Positions 34,266 to 43,963 of a stretch of DNA of 64,000 bases are shown in pieces. The DNA comes from Xanthomonas sp. DAR 80977. Lineage in GTDB: Bacteria; Pseudomonadota; Gammaproteobacteria; Xanthomonadales; Xanthomonadaceae. Made by a program: the position numbers and the translations under genes. How positions within the stretch are numbered: position 1 is the stretch's first letter; each line of letters opens with the position of its first letter. The notes beneath the pieces were generated by a model, which did not search any database, was not told the origin of the DNA, and saw nothing but the letters and a program-made list of their open reading frames with translations. The DNA lies in assembly GCF_041240605.1 (NCBI RefSeq), contig NZ_CP162487.1, forward strand, positions 3,231,001 through 3,295,000, given 5' to 3'.

Positions 34266-35729
34266 ATGTCACCCGAAACCGAAAACCGGTCGATGCACGA
34301 TACCTTCCTGCTGTTTGGCGCCACCGGCGATCTGGCCCAGCGCTACCTGTTCCCGTCGCTGCTGCGCATGCTCGACGACGGCTTCCTGCCGGACGACTTC
34401 CGCATCCGCGCGCTGGCGCTGTCGCCGCACGACACCGCCAAGTTCCACGAGATCCTCAAGCCGCGGCTGCAGGCGGCGATGCCGCAGGTCAGCGAGGCGG
34501 TCATCCAGTCGCTGCTGGACCGCACCGACTACCGCTCGGTGGACCTGCGCAATGCGGAGTCGGTGGCCGACGCGGTGCGCGAGCTGGCCTCGCGCAAGTG
34601 CGTCAGCTACCTGGCGATCCCGCCGGGGCTGTACATCAGCACCTGCCAGGGCCTGGCCCTGGGCGGCGCGCTGGCCGCGCCGAACCGGCTGATGCTGGAG
34701 AAGCCGATCGGCCACGACTCGGCCAGCGCGCGCGAGATCCTGCAGGCGATCGGCGCGCTGATCGACGAGGACCGGGTGTTCCGCCTGGACCACTACCTGG
34801 GCAAGGCGGCGGTGCAGAACCTGATCGCGCTGCGCTTCGGCAACACCCTGCTGGAAGCGGTGTGGAACCGCAACTACATCGAATCGGTGGAGATCCTGGT
34901 CGCCGAGAGCGAAGGCGTGGACGGCCGCGACGCCTACTACGCGCGTTCCGGCGCGCTGCGCGACATGGTCCAGAGCCATATCCTGCAGCTGCTGTGCCTG
35001 GTGGCGATGGAGCCGCCGGCCTCGCTGGAAGCGGACCGCATCCGCGACGAGAAGGTCAAGGTGCTGCGCGCGCTGCGTCCGCTGCACGCCGCGCACGCCG
35101 CGCGCGACAGCGTGCGCGGGCGCTACACCGCCGGCACCATCAACGGCCAGCAGGCGCAGGCCTACCAGCCGCCGGAAGGCAGCGACGTGGAAACCTTCGT
35201 CGGCGTCACCGCCTACATCGACAACTGGCGCTGGGCCGGGGTGCCGTTCCGGCTGTGCACCGGCAAGCGCCTGGCCGAGCGCACCACGCGCATCGTGGTC
35301 ACGCTCAAGCCGGTCACCCACTGGCTGTTCGAGCGGCCCGACGCGCAGCACGTGGCGCCGAACCGGCTGACCTTCCAGCTGCAGCCGCAGGAGAACATCG
35401 AACTGGGCCTGATGAGCAGCCTGGCCGGCCCGGAATGGGGCGCGCTGGAACTGCAGCCGCTGGAACTGGAGCTGTCGGTGCCGACCGGCCTGCACCGCCG
35501 CATCGCCTACGAGCGGCTGATGCTGGATGCGCTCAACGGCAACCACGCGCTGTTCGTGCGCGACGACGAAGTGCGCGCAGCCTGGGCCTGGATCGACAGC
35601 GTCAGCGACGCCTGGGCGCAGGCGCAACTGCCGCTGCTGCCCTACCCGGCCGGCAGCTGGGGGCCGCAGGAAGCCGAACGCTACGTGTCCGCCGACGACG
35701 CCAGCGCCGTGCAGCGGGACACGCCATGA
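34266..35729 (+). CDS. zwf: glucose-6-phosphate 1-dehydrogenase
   Basis: First enzyme of the Entner-Doudoroff and oxidative pentose phosphate routes, oxidising glucose-6-phosphate to 6-phosphogluconolactone with NAD(P)+. The 487-residue protein has the coenzyme motif GATGDLAQR near the N-terminus, EKPIGHD and the substrate/active-site RLDHYLGKAAVQN. ATG 34266 gives a normal N-terminus; ATG 34293 is an alternative, and the frame open from 34173 adds nothing recognisable. The stop overlaps the glk start by ATGA. It begins the zwf-glk-pgl coupled set. Confidence 0.95.
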   Translation: MSPETENRSMHDTFLLFGATGDLAQRYLFPSLLRMLDDGFLPDDFRIRALALSPHDTAKFHEILKPRLQAAMPQVSEAVIQSLLDRTDYRSVDLRNAESVADAVRELASRKCVSYLAIPPGLYISTCQGLALGGALAAPNRLMLEKPIGHDSASAREILQAIGALIDEDRVFRLDHYLGKAAVQNLIALRFGNTLLEAVWNRNYIESVEILVAESEGVDGRDAYYARSGALRDMVQSHILQLLCLVAMEPPASLEADRIRDEKVKVLRALRPLHAAHAARDSVRGRYTAGTINGQQAQAYQPPEGSDVETFVGVTAYIDNWRWAGVPFRLCTGKRLAERTTRIVVTLKPVTHWLFERPDAQHVAPNRLTFQLQPQENIELGLMSSLAGPEWGALELQPLELELSVPTGLHRRIAYERLMLDALNGNHALFVRDDEVRAAWAWIDSVSDAWAQAQLPLLPYPAGSWGPQEAERYVSADDASAVQRDTP

Positions 35730-36733
35730 GCGCGCCGCTGCGGCCGGTGCTGGTCGCCGACATCGGCGGCACCAACGCACGCTTCGCGCTCGCCGACCTG
35801 GACGCGTCCACGCCGTTGCTCGACGACAGCACCCAGACCTACGCGGTGGTGGAGTTCCCGTCGCTGGGCGACGCGGCGCGCCACTACCTGCAGCAGACCG
35901 GCGTGGACGCGCGCAGCGGCGTGTTCGCCGTGGCCGGGCGGGTGGACGGCGACGAGGCGCGGATCACCAACCACCCGTGGGTGATCTCGCGCTCGCGCAC
36001 CTGCGCCATGCTCGGCTTCGACGAGCTGCACCTGATCAACGACTTCGCCGCGCAGGCGATGGCGATCAGCCTGCTGCAGCCGCAGGACGTGGTCCAGGTC
36101 GGCGGCGCGGCGTGGCAGCCGGCGCCGGTGGCCACGCCGCGCAACTACGCGGTGATCGGCCCCGGCACCGGCCTGGGCGTCGGCGGCCTGCTGACCCGCG
36201 GCGGCCGCTGCTTCCCGCTGGAGACCGAGGGCGGCCACGTCAGCTTCCCGCCGGGCACGCCCGAGGAGATCCGCATCCTCGAGCTGCTGTCGCAGCAGTT
36301 CGGCCGCGTCTCCAACGAACGCCTGATCTGCGGCCCCGGCCTGGTCAACATCCATCGCGCGCTCAGCGAGATCGCCGGCGACAACCCCGGCCCGCTGCAG
36401 CCGGAGGACATCACCGCCCGTGCCGCGCAGGGCGACTACCGCGCGATGCGCACCATCGACGTGTTCTGCGCGGTGTTCGGCGCCATCGCCGGCGACCTGG
36501 TGCTGGTGCAGGGCGCCTGGGACGGCGTGTTCCTGACCGGCGGCCTGGTGCCGAAGATGCTCGACGCGCTGCAGCACTCCGGCTTCCGCCAGCGCTTCGA
36601 GCACAAGGGCCGCTTTTCGTCGATCATGGCGCGGGTACCGTCGCTGGCGGTGATCCACCCACGTCCCGGTCTGCTCGGCGCCGCCGCCTACGCGGTCGAT
36701 GCCGAACGGCAATCCCCAGGAGTCGTTGCATGA
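35726..36733 (+). CDS. glk: glucokinase
   Basis: Cytosolic kinase that phosphorylates glucose at the 6-hydroxyl with ATP. The 335-residue protein belongs to the E. coli Glk group: ATP/phosphate motif VADIGGTNARFALAD at the N-terminus, LINDFAAQA with the catalytic Asp, GPGTGLGVGGL, and ETEGGHVSFPP. ATG overlaps with zwf before and pgl after fix both ends. Free glucose as substrate matches the idea that glucan or disaccharide hydrolysis feeds this operon. Confidence 0.95.
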   Translation: MSAPLRPVLVADIGGTNARFALADLDASTPLLDDSTQTYAVVEFPSLGDAARHYLQQTGVDARSGVFAVAGRVDGDEARITNHPWVISRSRTCAMLGFDELHLINDFAAQAMAISLLQPQDVVQVGGAAWQPAPVATPRNYAVIGPGTGLGVGGLLTRGGRCFPLETEGGHVSFPPGTPEEIRILELLSQQFGRVSNERLICGPGLVNIHRALSEIAGDNPGPLQPEDITARAAQGDYRAMRTIDVFCAVFGAIAGDLVLVQGAWDGVFLTGGLVPKMLDALQHSGFRQRFEHKGRFSSIMARVPSLAVIHPRPGLLGAAAYAVDAERQSPGVVA

Positions 36734-37449
36734 GCCCCACGTTGTCCGATCGCATCACCCTGATCCGCTACGACGATCCCGACGAATGGATCGATGCGGC
36801 GGCGGCCGAGATCGGCGAGGCGCTGCGCGTGGACATCGAGCGGCGCGGCGGCGCGCGCCTGCTGCTGTCCGGCGGCACCACCCCGGCGCCGGTATATCAG
36901 GCGCTGGCCGAGCTGCCGCTGGACTGGTCGAAGCTGGAAGTGGGCCTGGTCGACGAACGCTGGCTGTCGCCGCAGGACAGCGACAGCAATGCCTACCTGG
37001 TCCGGCAGAGCTTCCTGGAGCGTGCCGAAGGCGCGCGCTTCGAGCCGCTGGTGCGGGTCGGCAAGCCGCTGCAGGACTGCGTGCACGCCGCCAACCTGCA
37101 TGCGCAGCACGCGCCGGCCGCGTGCATGGCGGTGCTGGGCATGGGCGGCGACGGCCACACCGCCTCGCTGTTCCCCGGCGCCACCGACCTGGGCAAGGCG
37201 CTGGGCAATCCGCTGCCCTACGCCGCACTCGACGCCACCGGCTGCCCCGGCGCCAACACCTGGCCGCTGCGCATCACCCTGACCCCGGCCGGCCTGGCGC
37301 CGATCGGCCAGCGCATGCTGCTGCTGCGCGGCAAGCAGAAGCTGGACGTGCTCAACCGCGCCCTGGCCGGCAGCGACCCGCACGAATTCCCGATCCGCGT
37401 CGCCTTCGATACGCCCGGTGCGCGCTTGCGCGTGCATTGGTGTGAGTGA
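36730..37449 (+). CDS. pgl: 6-phosphogluconolactonase
   Basis: Hydrolyses 6-phosphogluconolactone to 6-phosphogluconate. The 239-residue protein of the DevB/SOL type has LLLSGGTTPAPVYQALA, VDERW and GMGGDGHTASLFPG, all conserved. The ATG overlaps the glk stop. It closes the coupled zwf-glk-pgl set; edd follows after 130 bases that contain a large heptamer hairpin. Confidence 0.95.
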   Translation: MSPTLSDRITLIRYDDPDEWIDAAAAEIGEALRVDIERRGGARLLLSGGTTPAPVYQALAELPLDWSKLEVGLVDERWLSPQDSDSNAYLVRQSFLERAEGARFEPLVRVGKPLQDCVHAANLHAQHAPAACMAVLGMGGDGHTASLFPGATDLGKALGNPLPYAALDATGCPGANTWPLRITLTPAGLAPIGQRMLLLRGKQKLDVLNRALAGSDPHEFPIRVAFDTPGARLRVHWCE

Positions 37450-37460
37450 GGCCGGGAGTG

Positions 37461-37537
37461 GGGATTCGGGATTCGGGATTCGGAACAGCCCAGCGCTGCC
37501 GCATTCCCGCTCTTTCGAGTCCCGAGTCCCGAGTCCC
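37461..37537. repeat. 22-base inverted heptamer repeat between pgl and edd
   Basis: 37461-37482 is three GGGATTC units plus G; 37516-37537 is CGAGTCC repeated three times. The arms pair over all 22 positions, with one G-U wobble per heptamer, around a 33-base loop. Arms and period are the same as at the eda end (40253). A strong RNA hairpin inside the Entner-Doudoroff operon is expected to affect read-through or RNA stability. Confidence 0.85.
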
Positions 37538-37579
37538 CGGTCCCGACTACACCCCCACACTTCATAGCCACTTCAGCCA

Positions 37580-39496
37580 ATGAGCCTGCATCCGAAAATC
37601 CACGCGATCACCGAACGCATCCGCGAGCGCAGTGCGCCGTCGCGGCGCGCCTACCTGGCCGGCATCGACGCCGCGCTGCGCGACGGCCCGTTCCGCAGCC
37701 GCCTGAGCTGCGGCAACCTGGCGCACGGCTTCGCCGCCTGCGGCCCGACCGACAAGAGCCGGCTGGAAGGCGGGATCACCCCGAACCTGGGCATCGTCAC
37801 CGCCTACAACGACATGCTGTCGGCGCACCAGCCGTTCGAGCATTACCCCGAGATCATCCGCAGCACCGCGCGCGCGCTGGGCGCCACCGCGCAGGTCGCC
37901 GGCGGCGTGCCGGCGATGTGCGACGGCGTGACCCAGGGCCGGCCGGGCATGGAACTGTCGCTGTTCTCGCGCGACGTGATCGCCCAGGCCACCGCGATCG
38001 GGCTCAGCCACGACATGTTCGACACCACCATCTACCTGGGCGTGTGCGACAAGATCGTGCCCGGCCTGCTGATCGGCGCGCTGGCCTTCGGCCACCTGCC
38101 GGCGGTGTTCGTGCCGGCCGGGCCGATGACCCCGGGCATCCCCAACAAGCAGAAGGCCGAGGTGCGCGAGCGCTACGCCGCCGGCCAGGCCACCCGCGAG
38201 GAACTGCTGGCCGCCGAATCGGCGTCCTACCACGCGCCCGGCACCTGCACCTTCTACGGCACCGCCAATTCCAACCAGGTGCTGCTGGAAGCGATGGGCG
38301 TGCAGCTGCCCGGCGCCTCGTTCGTCAATCCCGGCACGCCGCTGCGCGATGCACTGACCCAGCACGCCACCGAGCGTGCGCTGCGGATCACCGCGCTGGG
38401 CAGCGATTTCCGCCCGTTCGGCCGGCTGATCGACGAGCGCGCGATCGTCAACGCGGTGGTCGCGCTGATGGCCACCGGCGGCTCCACCAACCACACCATC
38501 CACTGGGTGGCGGTGGCGCGCGCGGCCGGCATCGTGCTGACCTGGGACGACCTGGACGAGCTGTCGCAGATCGTGCCGCTGCTGACCCGCGTGTATCCCA
38601 ACGGCGAGGCCGACGTGAACCATTTCGCCGCGGCCGGCGGCGTGGGCTTCGTGTTCCGCGAACTGATGGACGCGGGCCTGATGCACGACGACCTGACCAC
38701 CATCGTGCCCGGCGGCATGCGCGCCTACGGCGACGAGCCGTGCGTGCAGAACGGCGCGCTGGCCTATGTGCCGAGCCCGGCCAAGAGCGCCGACGAGGCG
38801 GTGGTGCGCCCGGCCTCCAACCCGTTCGAGGCGCAGGGCGGGCTGCGCCTGCTGCGCGGCAATATCGGCCGCTCGCTGATCAAGCTGTCGGCGGTGAAGC
38901 CGGAGTTCCGCACCATCGAGGCGCCGGCGGTGGTGATCGACGCGCCGCAGGCCTTGAACAAGCTGCACGCCGCCGGCGTGCTGCCGCACGACTTCGTGGT
39001 GGTGCTGCGCTACCAGGGCCCGCGCGCCAACGGCATGCCGGAACTGCACTCGCTGGCGCCGTTGCTGGGCCTGCTGCAGAACCAGGGCCGGCGCGTGGCG
39101 CTGGTCACCGACGGGCGCCTGTCCGGCGCCTCGGGCAAGTTCCCGGCGGCGATCCACGTGACCCCGGAAGCGGCGCGCGGCGGCCCGATCGCGCGCGTGC
39201 GCGAAGGCGACATCGTGCGCCTGGACGGCGAGGCCGGCACCCTGGAAGTGCTGGTCGATGCGGCCGAATGGGCGACGCGCACGCTGGCGCCGAACACCGC
39301 GCCGGCCGCGCACGACATCGGCCGCAACCTGTTCGCGATCAACCGCCGCGTGGTCGGTCCCGCCGACCAGGGTGCGATCTCGATCTCCTGCGGCCCGCCG
39401 GCCGCCGACGGCGACGACTGGAACTACGACGCCGAGTACGACCTGGGCCGCGGCAGCCAAGCCGCCGCCGCGCCGCACGAGGAAAAGGACGCATAA
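37580..39496 (+). CDS. edd: phosphogluconate dehydratase
   Basis: Entner-Doudoroff enzyme making 2-keto-3-deoxy-6-phosphogluconate from 6-phosphogluconate, with a [4Fe-4S] cluster. The 638-residue protein of the IlvD/Edd family has [30 protein letters not shown] near the start, [19 protein letters not shown], and [17 protein letters not shown] near the end. Length is close to the family's usual 600-640. Its aldolase partner eda follows after 100 bases. Confidence 0.96.
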   Translation: MSLHPKIHAITERIRERSAPSRRAYLAGIDAALRDGPFRSRLSCGNLAHGFAACGPTDKSRLEGGITPNLGIVTAYNDMLSAHQPFEHYPEIIRSTARALGATAQVAGGVPAMCDGVTQGRPGMELSLFSRDVIAQATAIGLSHDMFDTTIYLGVCDKIVPGLLIGALAFGHLPAVFVPAGPMTPGIPNKQKAEVRERYAAGQATREELLAAESASYHAPGTCTFYGTANSNQVLLEAMGVQLPGASFVNPGTPLRDALTQHATERALRITALGSDFRPFGRLIDERAIVNAVVALMATGGSTNHTIHWVAVARAAGIVLTWDDLDELSQIVPLLTRVYPNGEADVNHFAAAGGVGFVFRELMDAGLMHDDLTTIVPGGMRAYGDEPCVQNGALAYVPSPAKSADEAVVRPASNPFEAQGGLRLLRGNIGRSLIKLSAVKPEFRTIEAPAVVIDAPQALNKLHAAGVLPHDFVVVLRYQGPRANGMPELHSLAPLLGLLQNQGRRVALVTDGRLSGASGKFPAAIHVTPEAARGGPIARVREGDIVRLDGEAGTLEVLVDAAEWATRTLAPNTAPAAHDIGRNLFAINRRVVGPADQGAISISCGPPAADGDDWNYDAEYDLGRGSQAAAAPHEEKDA

Positions 39497-39596
39497 CCCC
39501 GCCTGCGGCGCGACCGGTGCCGCACCCGCCCTCGCCTCCCCTGCGCCGGCCGGATGCGGCCGGCGCCTCCGCCATCATCGCGAACACGAGACCGTC

Positions 39597-40253
39597 ATGA
39601 CGATTGCCGAACACCAGACCACCGCCGAAACCCTGCTGCGCGCCGCCGGCATCCTGCCGGTCGTCACCGTCCACAGCCTGGACGAGGCGCGCCGCGTGTC
39701 CGCCGCGCTGCTCGAAGGCGGGCTGCCGGCGATCGAGCTGACCCTGCGCACGCCGGTGGCGATGGAAGCGCTGGCGATGCTCAAGCGCGAGCTGCCGGAC
39801 ATCAAGATCGGCGCCGGCACCGTGCTCAGCGAGACCCAGCTGCAGCAGTCGATCGACGCCGGCGCCGATTTCATCGTCACCCCGGGCACGCCGCCGGCGC
39901 TGGCCGACGCGCTGGCGCGCGCGCCGTTGCCGGTGGTGCCGGGCGCGGCCACCCCGACCGAACTGCTGGCGCTGATGGCGCGCGGCTTCCGCGTGTGCAA
40001 GCTGTTCCCGGCCTCTGCGGTCGGCGGCCTGGCCATGCTCAAGGGCCTGGCCGGCCCGCTGGCGGACCTGAAGCTGTGCCCCACCGGCGGCATCGGCGAG
40101 AACACCGCCGCCGAGTACCTGGCGCAGCCGAACGTGGTCTGCATCGGCGGCTCGTGGATGGTGCCGAAGGACTGGCTGGCCAACGGCGAGTGGGACAAGG
40201 TGCGCGAGAGCGCGGCGAAGGCGGCGGCGATCGTTCGCGGGATTCGCGAGTAG
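39597..40253 (+). CDS. eda: KDPG aldolase
   Basis: Cleaves 2-keto-3-deoxy-6-phosphogluconate into pyruvate and glyceraldehyde-3-phosphate. The 218-residue protein has [12 protein letters not shown] with the catalytic Glu, the Schiff-base lysine in RVCKLFPAS, and [15 protein letters not shown]. The ATG at 39597 fits the family length. The stop is immediately followed by (and its last base overlaps) a heptamer array, then a strong terminator shared with the convergent glycosidase gene. Confidence 0.96.
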   Translation: MTIAEHQTTAETLLRAAGILPVVTVHSLDEARRVSAALLEGGLPAIELTLRTPVAMEALAMLKRELPDIKIGAGTVLSETQLQQSIDAGADFIVTPGTPPALADALARAPLPVVPGAATPTELLALMARGFRVCKLFPASAVGGLAMLKGLAGPLADLKLCPTGGIGENTAAEYLAQPNVVCIGGSWMVPKDWLANGEWDKVRESAAKAAAIVRGIRE

Positions 40254-40387
40254 GGATTCGGGATTCGGGATTCGCTAAAGCCCGGTTCCCCGCGATCGGG
40301 AAACAAACAAAAAAAGCGCCGGCATGCCGGCGCTTTTTTGCTTTTGCTTTTGCTTTTACGAATCCCGAATCCCCAATCCCGAATCCC
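40253..40387. repeat. heptamer arrays flanking the eda terminator
   Basis: Left array: three GGGATTC units at 40253-40274. Right array: CGAATCC/CCAATCC-type units at 40359-40387. They form an outer stem around the perfect terminator palindrome at 40310-40339. Between the palindrome and the right array there is also a short tandem GCTTTT run (about 40333-40357). Both genes end here, eda on the plus strand and the glycosidase at 40392 on the minus strand. Confidence 0.8.
40310..40339. terminator. bidirectional intrinsic terminator between eda and the glycosidase gene
   Basis: A perfect 30-base palindrome: six A, GCGCCGGCA, TGCCGGCGC, six T. It has a GC stem with an A-tract before and a T-tract after in both directions, the textbook form for stopping transcription from both converging genes. 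Confidence 0.93.
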
Positions 40388-40391
40388 AGCC

Positions 40392-43300
40392 TCACCGCAC
40401 CTCGATCTGCACATCCGCCGGCAACGACCGGATCCGCAGTTCGCCGTTTTCCCACTGCGCCGCTTCGCCGTTGACCAGGGTGCGGCCGGGTTCGCCCGGA
40501 TACGGCCACGGCAGTACCAGGCCGCCGCTGGGCACGCGCAGGCCGCCGCGGATGCCCAGGGTCAGCCGGTTCTTCTGCCGGCGCAGCTGGTAGCTCAGCT
40601 CGCCCTGCGGGGTGCGCAGGTCCTGGATCGCGACGCCCTTGCCGTCGAACCATGCGGTCGGCACGCCGGCCGCCAGCACCAGGCTGTCGTCGATGTCGCG
40701 CGCGTAGGCGAACATGTCCAGCACCGAGCGCACGAAGTCCGACGCCACCCAGGCATGCGGCAGGTCGCCGACGAAGAACGGCTTGCGCGGCGTGCGCGAC
40801 ACCACCTCGGCCCACTGGTTCCAGGGCTGCGGCGCGCGATCCTTGAAGAAGAACTGGGTCGCGTCCCAGGCGCGCTCGCGCCAGCCCAGGCGCACGAACG
40901 CGGCGACGTTGCGCCATTCGTACGGCGTGTAGTCCTTCCACTCGCGCTTGCCGTCGCGGCGGCTGGCGAACTCGCCCCAGTAGCGCTCGAAGGTGTTGCC
41001 CAGCAGTTGCGGCGGCAGCCGTCCCTGCTCGCCGCCCGGCGCCAGCGCGATCGTCGTGGAGGTGGGATCGAAATCGCCCAGCTCCGCCGAGCCCGGCAGG
41101 AAATCGATGTGGTGCTGCTGGGTGGCGGTCTGCAGCGAGGCGTACAGGTCCTGGCGGAATTCGTCGCGCGCGGCGGCGAAGCGCGCCGCATCGTCGACCC
41201 GGCCCAGCTCGGCGGCGATCGCCACCGCGTCCTTGTAGCCGCGCAGCGCCCAGAAGTTGTCCCAGTACGAATGCATCGGCTTGGCCGAATAGCCTTCGTG
41301 GCTGATCGACACCGGCATCATCCCGTAGAACGCCGGATTGCGCGCGCGGTTGTCTTCGGTGCGCTCGCTCAGCCGCAGCTGTTCCATGTACTCGTACGCG
41401 GCCAGCACGTGCGGCCACATCTTCTCCAGGAACGCGCGGTCGCCGCTGTAGCGGTAGTAGTCGGCGACGCCGAAGATCAGCTCGCCGTGGCTGTCGTTCT
41501 CCGGCACCGGGTCGCTGCCGCGGTCGTCCACGCAGCACGGCACCATGCCGTTGGCGAACTGGTACGGCGCGTACCAGTCCAGGTACTCGCGCGCCACGTC
41601 GGCGCGGCCCAGGCGCAGCAGGCCTTCGGAGATCATCGCGCCGTCGCGGATCCAGCTGCGCGAATACGAGCGCGTGCCCGGCTGCAGGCGCGGCCCGATC
41701 CGCGAGATCAGCATGTGCGCCAGCGCGGTGCGCAAGGTGTCGGCCAGCGCCTTGCCCTCGGCCGGCACGTGCAGCTGCACCCGGTCCAGCTTCTCGCGCC
41801 ACTGCTCGGCCACCAGTTGCTGCGCGCGCGCCGCATCGAACCCGGACGGCAGCGCCTGCGCGCCGGTCTGCGGGATCACCAGGGCCACCTCGCGCACTTC
41901 GCCCGGCGCCAGGCGCCCGCGGTACAGCAGCGCGCCCGAGGCCAGGCCGTCGGCATCGGCCGCCTGCTGCGGCAGCGCGGCGCTGTCGGCGGCCAGGCGC
42001 TCGATGTCGATGCCGGCGTCGAACGCGGTGGCATAGGCCGCGTCGGGCTTCTGCACCGCGAACACGCGCGGCTCGCCGTTGACCTGCACCTGGGCGCCGT
42101 CGAACGCCAGCAGATGGATCGGGCTGACCCCGCCGACGGTGTTGAGGAACTGGCTGGGCGGGTTCACCTGGAACGGCCGCACCGCCAGCGCCAGGGTGTA
42201 GTCGTGCGGCTTCTTGCTCGGGTTGCTGAGCCGGTAGCGCGCCACCAGCTGCGCCTGCTCCGGCGTGCCCTGCACGAAGGCGGTGATGCGCAGGCCGGCG
42301 TTGTCGTGGCTCCAGTCCACGCTGGGGATCGGCAGGTAGTCGTCCTGCAGGCTCTGTGCGGTCTTCACGTCGGCCCAGCTCAGGCGCTTGCCGTCCAGCA
42401 GCAGGAACGGCTCGATGCTGAAGCCGCCCTTGCCCACTTCGATCGCGCCGTCCTCGCCGACCAGGCCCTGCTCGCGGCCGCCGTCCAGGCCGACGATGGT
42501 CCAGTATGGCTGCTCGCCGCTGAACCCGCGCGGGAACCAGCCGCGGGTGGAATCGGCGGCCACCGACTTGACGAAGTCGTTCGGGGTCGCGGCGAAGGCC
42601 AGCGGCTGCAGCGCGATGTCGGCGATGCCGTAGCGGAAGCTGGGGCCATCCTCCAGGTCGATGCGCACGTAGCGCGCCTCGGTCTCGGGCATCGGCAACC
42701 AGTCGGTGCCGCCGTTGCCGGCGGTGACGGTGCGCAGCTCGCGCCAGCTGCGGCCGTCGGCCGAGCCCTGCACCTTGTAGCGCGAGGCGTACACGCCCGG
42801 CGCCCACTGCAGCTTGGCGCCGCCGAACTCGCGCACCTTGCCCAGGTCGAGCATGATCGTCTGGGTCTTGGCGTTGCCGCTGTACCACACGGTGTCCGCC
42901 TTGCCGTCGGCGATGCGCTGCTCCAGCGCCGGCGCGGTGTCGGCACTGACCTTCACCGCCAGCGGCGAGGTGTCCTGCGGCGGCAGCGGGGTCAGCGCCA
43001 GCTGGTCGAAGCACACCGTGCCCTTGCCGCCGACCTGGTTGTAGATGGTGAACTCGACCTGCGCGCTGCGCTTGAGTTCCTTGTCCGGGCTCGGCCCCCA
43101 GGCCTTGTCGATCTGCCGCTTCTTGAAGCTGACCGTGCTCCATTGCTTGGGGAATTCGTAGCGCGGGCGGTTGACCCACCACACGTTGTCGCCGCTGGCG
43201 TCGACCAGCTTGAACTGCAGGTCGTTGCTCGGCGAATCGCCGCGCAGCTGGAACGAGAGCTGGTAGTTGTCCGGATACTCGATCGGGATCGCGCGGCGGA

Positions 43301-43535
43301 TGCCGGCGTAGCCGGAGACGCCGTTGAAGTCGTAGTCCAGGCAGATCGCCTTGGCGCGGCCGCCGCTGGCGGCCTGCACCAGCCGGGTCGAGGCGGTGAC
43401 CTGGTTGGAGACGACGATCTGCCAGTTGTCCAGGTTGTTGAAGCCGTCCAGCGGCACCGGCGCGGTCGGCGCCGCGGCGAAGGCCTGTGCCGCCGCCAGG
43501 CCCAGGATGGCCGTCATCCACCGTCTGCTCGTCAT
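40392..43535 (-). CDS. large secreted enzyme: CBM-like, F5/8-type and (alpha/alpha)6 domains
   Basis: 1047-residue exported protein. Signal peptide RRWMTAILGLAAAQAFA; a jelly-roll CBM11/CIA30-like module at about 28-190; a discoidin/F5-8 type C module at about 200-330 (GKVREFGGAKLQWAPG, EARYVRIDLED); a beta-rich linker to about 590. The last 440 residues form an (alpha/alpha)6-type catalytic region with SRSWIRDGAMISEGLLRLG and ENDSHGELIFGVADYYRYSGD. The WIRDG and ENDSHGE motifs recall the GH15/GH37/GH63 superfamily, but I cannot name a family. ATG 43535 has GGGAG 5 bases upstream; ATG 43550 is an alternative. It lies downstream of the sugar ABC operon across a repeat-filled gap. A role in trimming an imported or exported glucan is inferred. 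Confidence 0.82.
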   Translation of the reverse strand: MTSRRWMTAILGLAAAQAFAAAPTAPVPLDGFNNLDNWQIVVSNQVTASTRLVQAASGGRAKAICLDYDFNGVSGYAGIRRAIPIEYPDNYQLSFQLRGDSPSNDLQFKLVDASGDNVWWVNRPRYEFPKQWSTVSFKKRQIDKAWGPSPDKELKRSAQVEFTIYNQVGGKGTVCFDQLALTPLPPQDTSPLAVKVSADTAPALEQRIADGKADTVWYSGNAKTQTIMLDLGKVREFGGAKLQWAPGVYASRYKVQGSADGRSWRELRTVTAGNGGTDWLPMPETEARYVRIDLEDGPSFRYGIADIALQPLAFAATPNDFVKSVAADSTRGWFPRGFSGEQPYWTIVGLDGGREQGLVGEDGAIEVGKGGFSIEPFLLLDGKRLSWADVKTAQSLQDDYLPIPSVDWSHDNAGLRITAFVQGTPEQAQLVARYRLSNPSKKPHDYTLALAVRPFQVNPPSQFLNTVGGVSPIHLLAFDGAQVQVNGEPRVFAVQKPDAAYATAFDAGIDIERLAADSAALPQQAADADGLASGALLYRGRLAPGEVREVALVIPQTGAQALPSGFDAARAQQLVAEQWREKLDRVQLHVPAEGKALADTLRTALAHMLISRIGPRLQPGTRSYSRSWIRDGAMISEGLLRLGRADVAREYLDWYAPYQFANGMVPCCVDDRGSDPVPENDSHGELIFGVADYYRYSGDRAFLEKMWPHVLAAYEYMEQLRLSERTEDNRARNPAFYGMMPVSISHEGYSAKPMHSYWDNFWALRGYKDAVAIAAELGRVDDAARFAAARDEFRQDLYASLQTATQQHHIDFLPGSAELGDFDPTSTTIALAPGGEQGRLPPQLLGNTFERYWGEFASRRDGKREWKDYTPYEWRNVAAFVRLGWRERAWDATQFFFKDRAPQPWNQWAEVVSRTPRKPFFVGDLPHAWVASDFVRSVLDMFAYARDIDDSLVLAAGVPTAWFDGKGVAIQDLRTPQGELSYQLRRQKNRLTLGIRGGLRVPSGGLVLPWPYPGEPGRTLVNGEAAQWENGELRIRSLPADVQIEVR

Positions 43536-43583
43536 CGCCGCTCCCGTCATAGACCTCGTCCCCGTTGTGTCGTTGGCTTTTTT

Positions 43584-43646
43584 GCAGGAGGGGTTCAACC
43601 CCGACGCGTTACCGGCAAGGCGTCGGGGCTGAAGCCCCTCCTACAG
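43584..43646. repeat. REP-like inverted repeat upstream of the secreted enzyme
   Basis: GCAGGAGGGGTTCAACCCCG and its near-complement CGGGGCTGAAGCCCCTCC, followed by TACAG, flank a 12-base centre. The units resemble those of 24776-25140 with the core changed to GGGGTTCAACCCC. It lies 48 bases before the enzyme start, within its probable leader. Confidence 0.8.
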
Positions 43647-43692
43647 GTACATCCCCAATCATCGCCCATGACCTGGCGCGGAGCGATGCCAA

Positions 43693-43958
43693 GCGTTCGG
43701 GAACGCGCGAGCCAATGGCTCGCAAACGCGTCGCCGCACTCGCATCTTTCCCATGCCATCCCTGGCGCAACTGATCGGCTCCGGACAACCCGGCCTGGCC
43801 ATCCATGGCCAGGCGTTCGGCGCAACGCGCGCCAGTGGCGCTTCATGATCGGCAGAACCGCTGCCATCCGTGGCGTGACACTCGCACTCCAGAACGTCCG
43901 GCCCGGCCATCCATGGCCGGGCGTTCGGGAATGCGCGAGCCAGTGGCTCGCAAACGCG
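43693..43958. repeat. three copies of a separate intergenic repeat
   Basis: Unit GCGTTCGGGAAYGCGCGAGC, followed by CARTGGCTCGCAAACGCG, occurs at 43693-43730 and 43921-43958; a shorter diverged copy is at 43813-43841. The last two are preceded by the shared string GGCCATCCATGGCC. Each unit contains GCGAGCCANTGGCTCGC, a self-complementary hairpin. Together with 43584-43646 these fill the 428-base gap between the permease and the secreted enzyme; no gene is supported there. Confidence 0.8.
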
Positions 43959-43963
43959 TTCCC

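Noticed and set aside
37461..37537. Insertion-sequence terminal inverted repeats
   Set aside because: The arms are tandem heptamers only 33 bases apart, with no transposase or target duplication.
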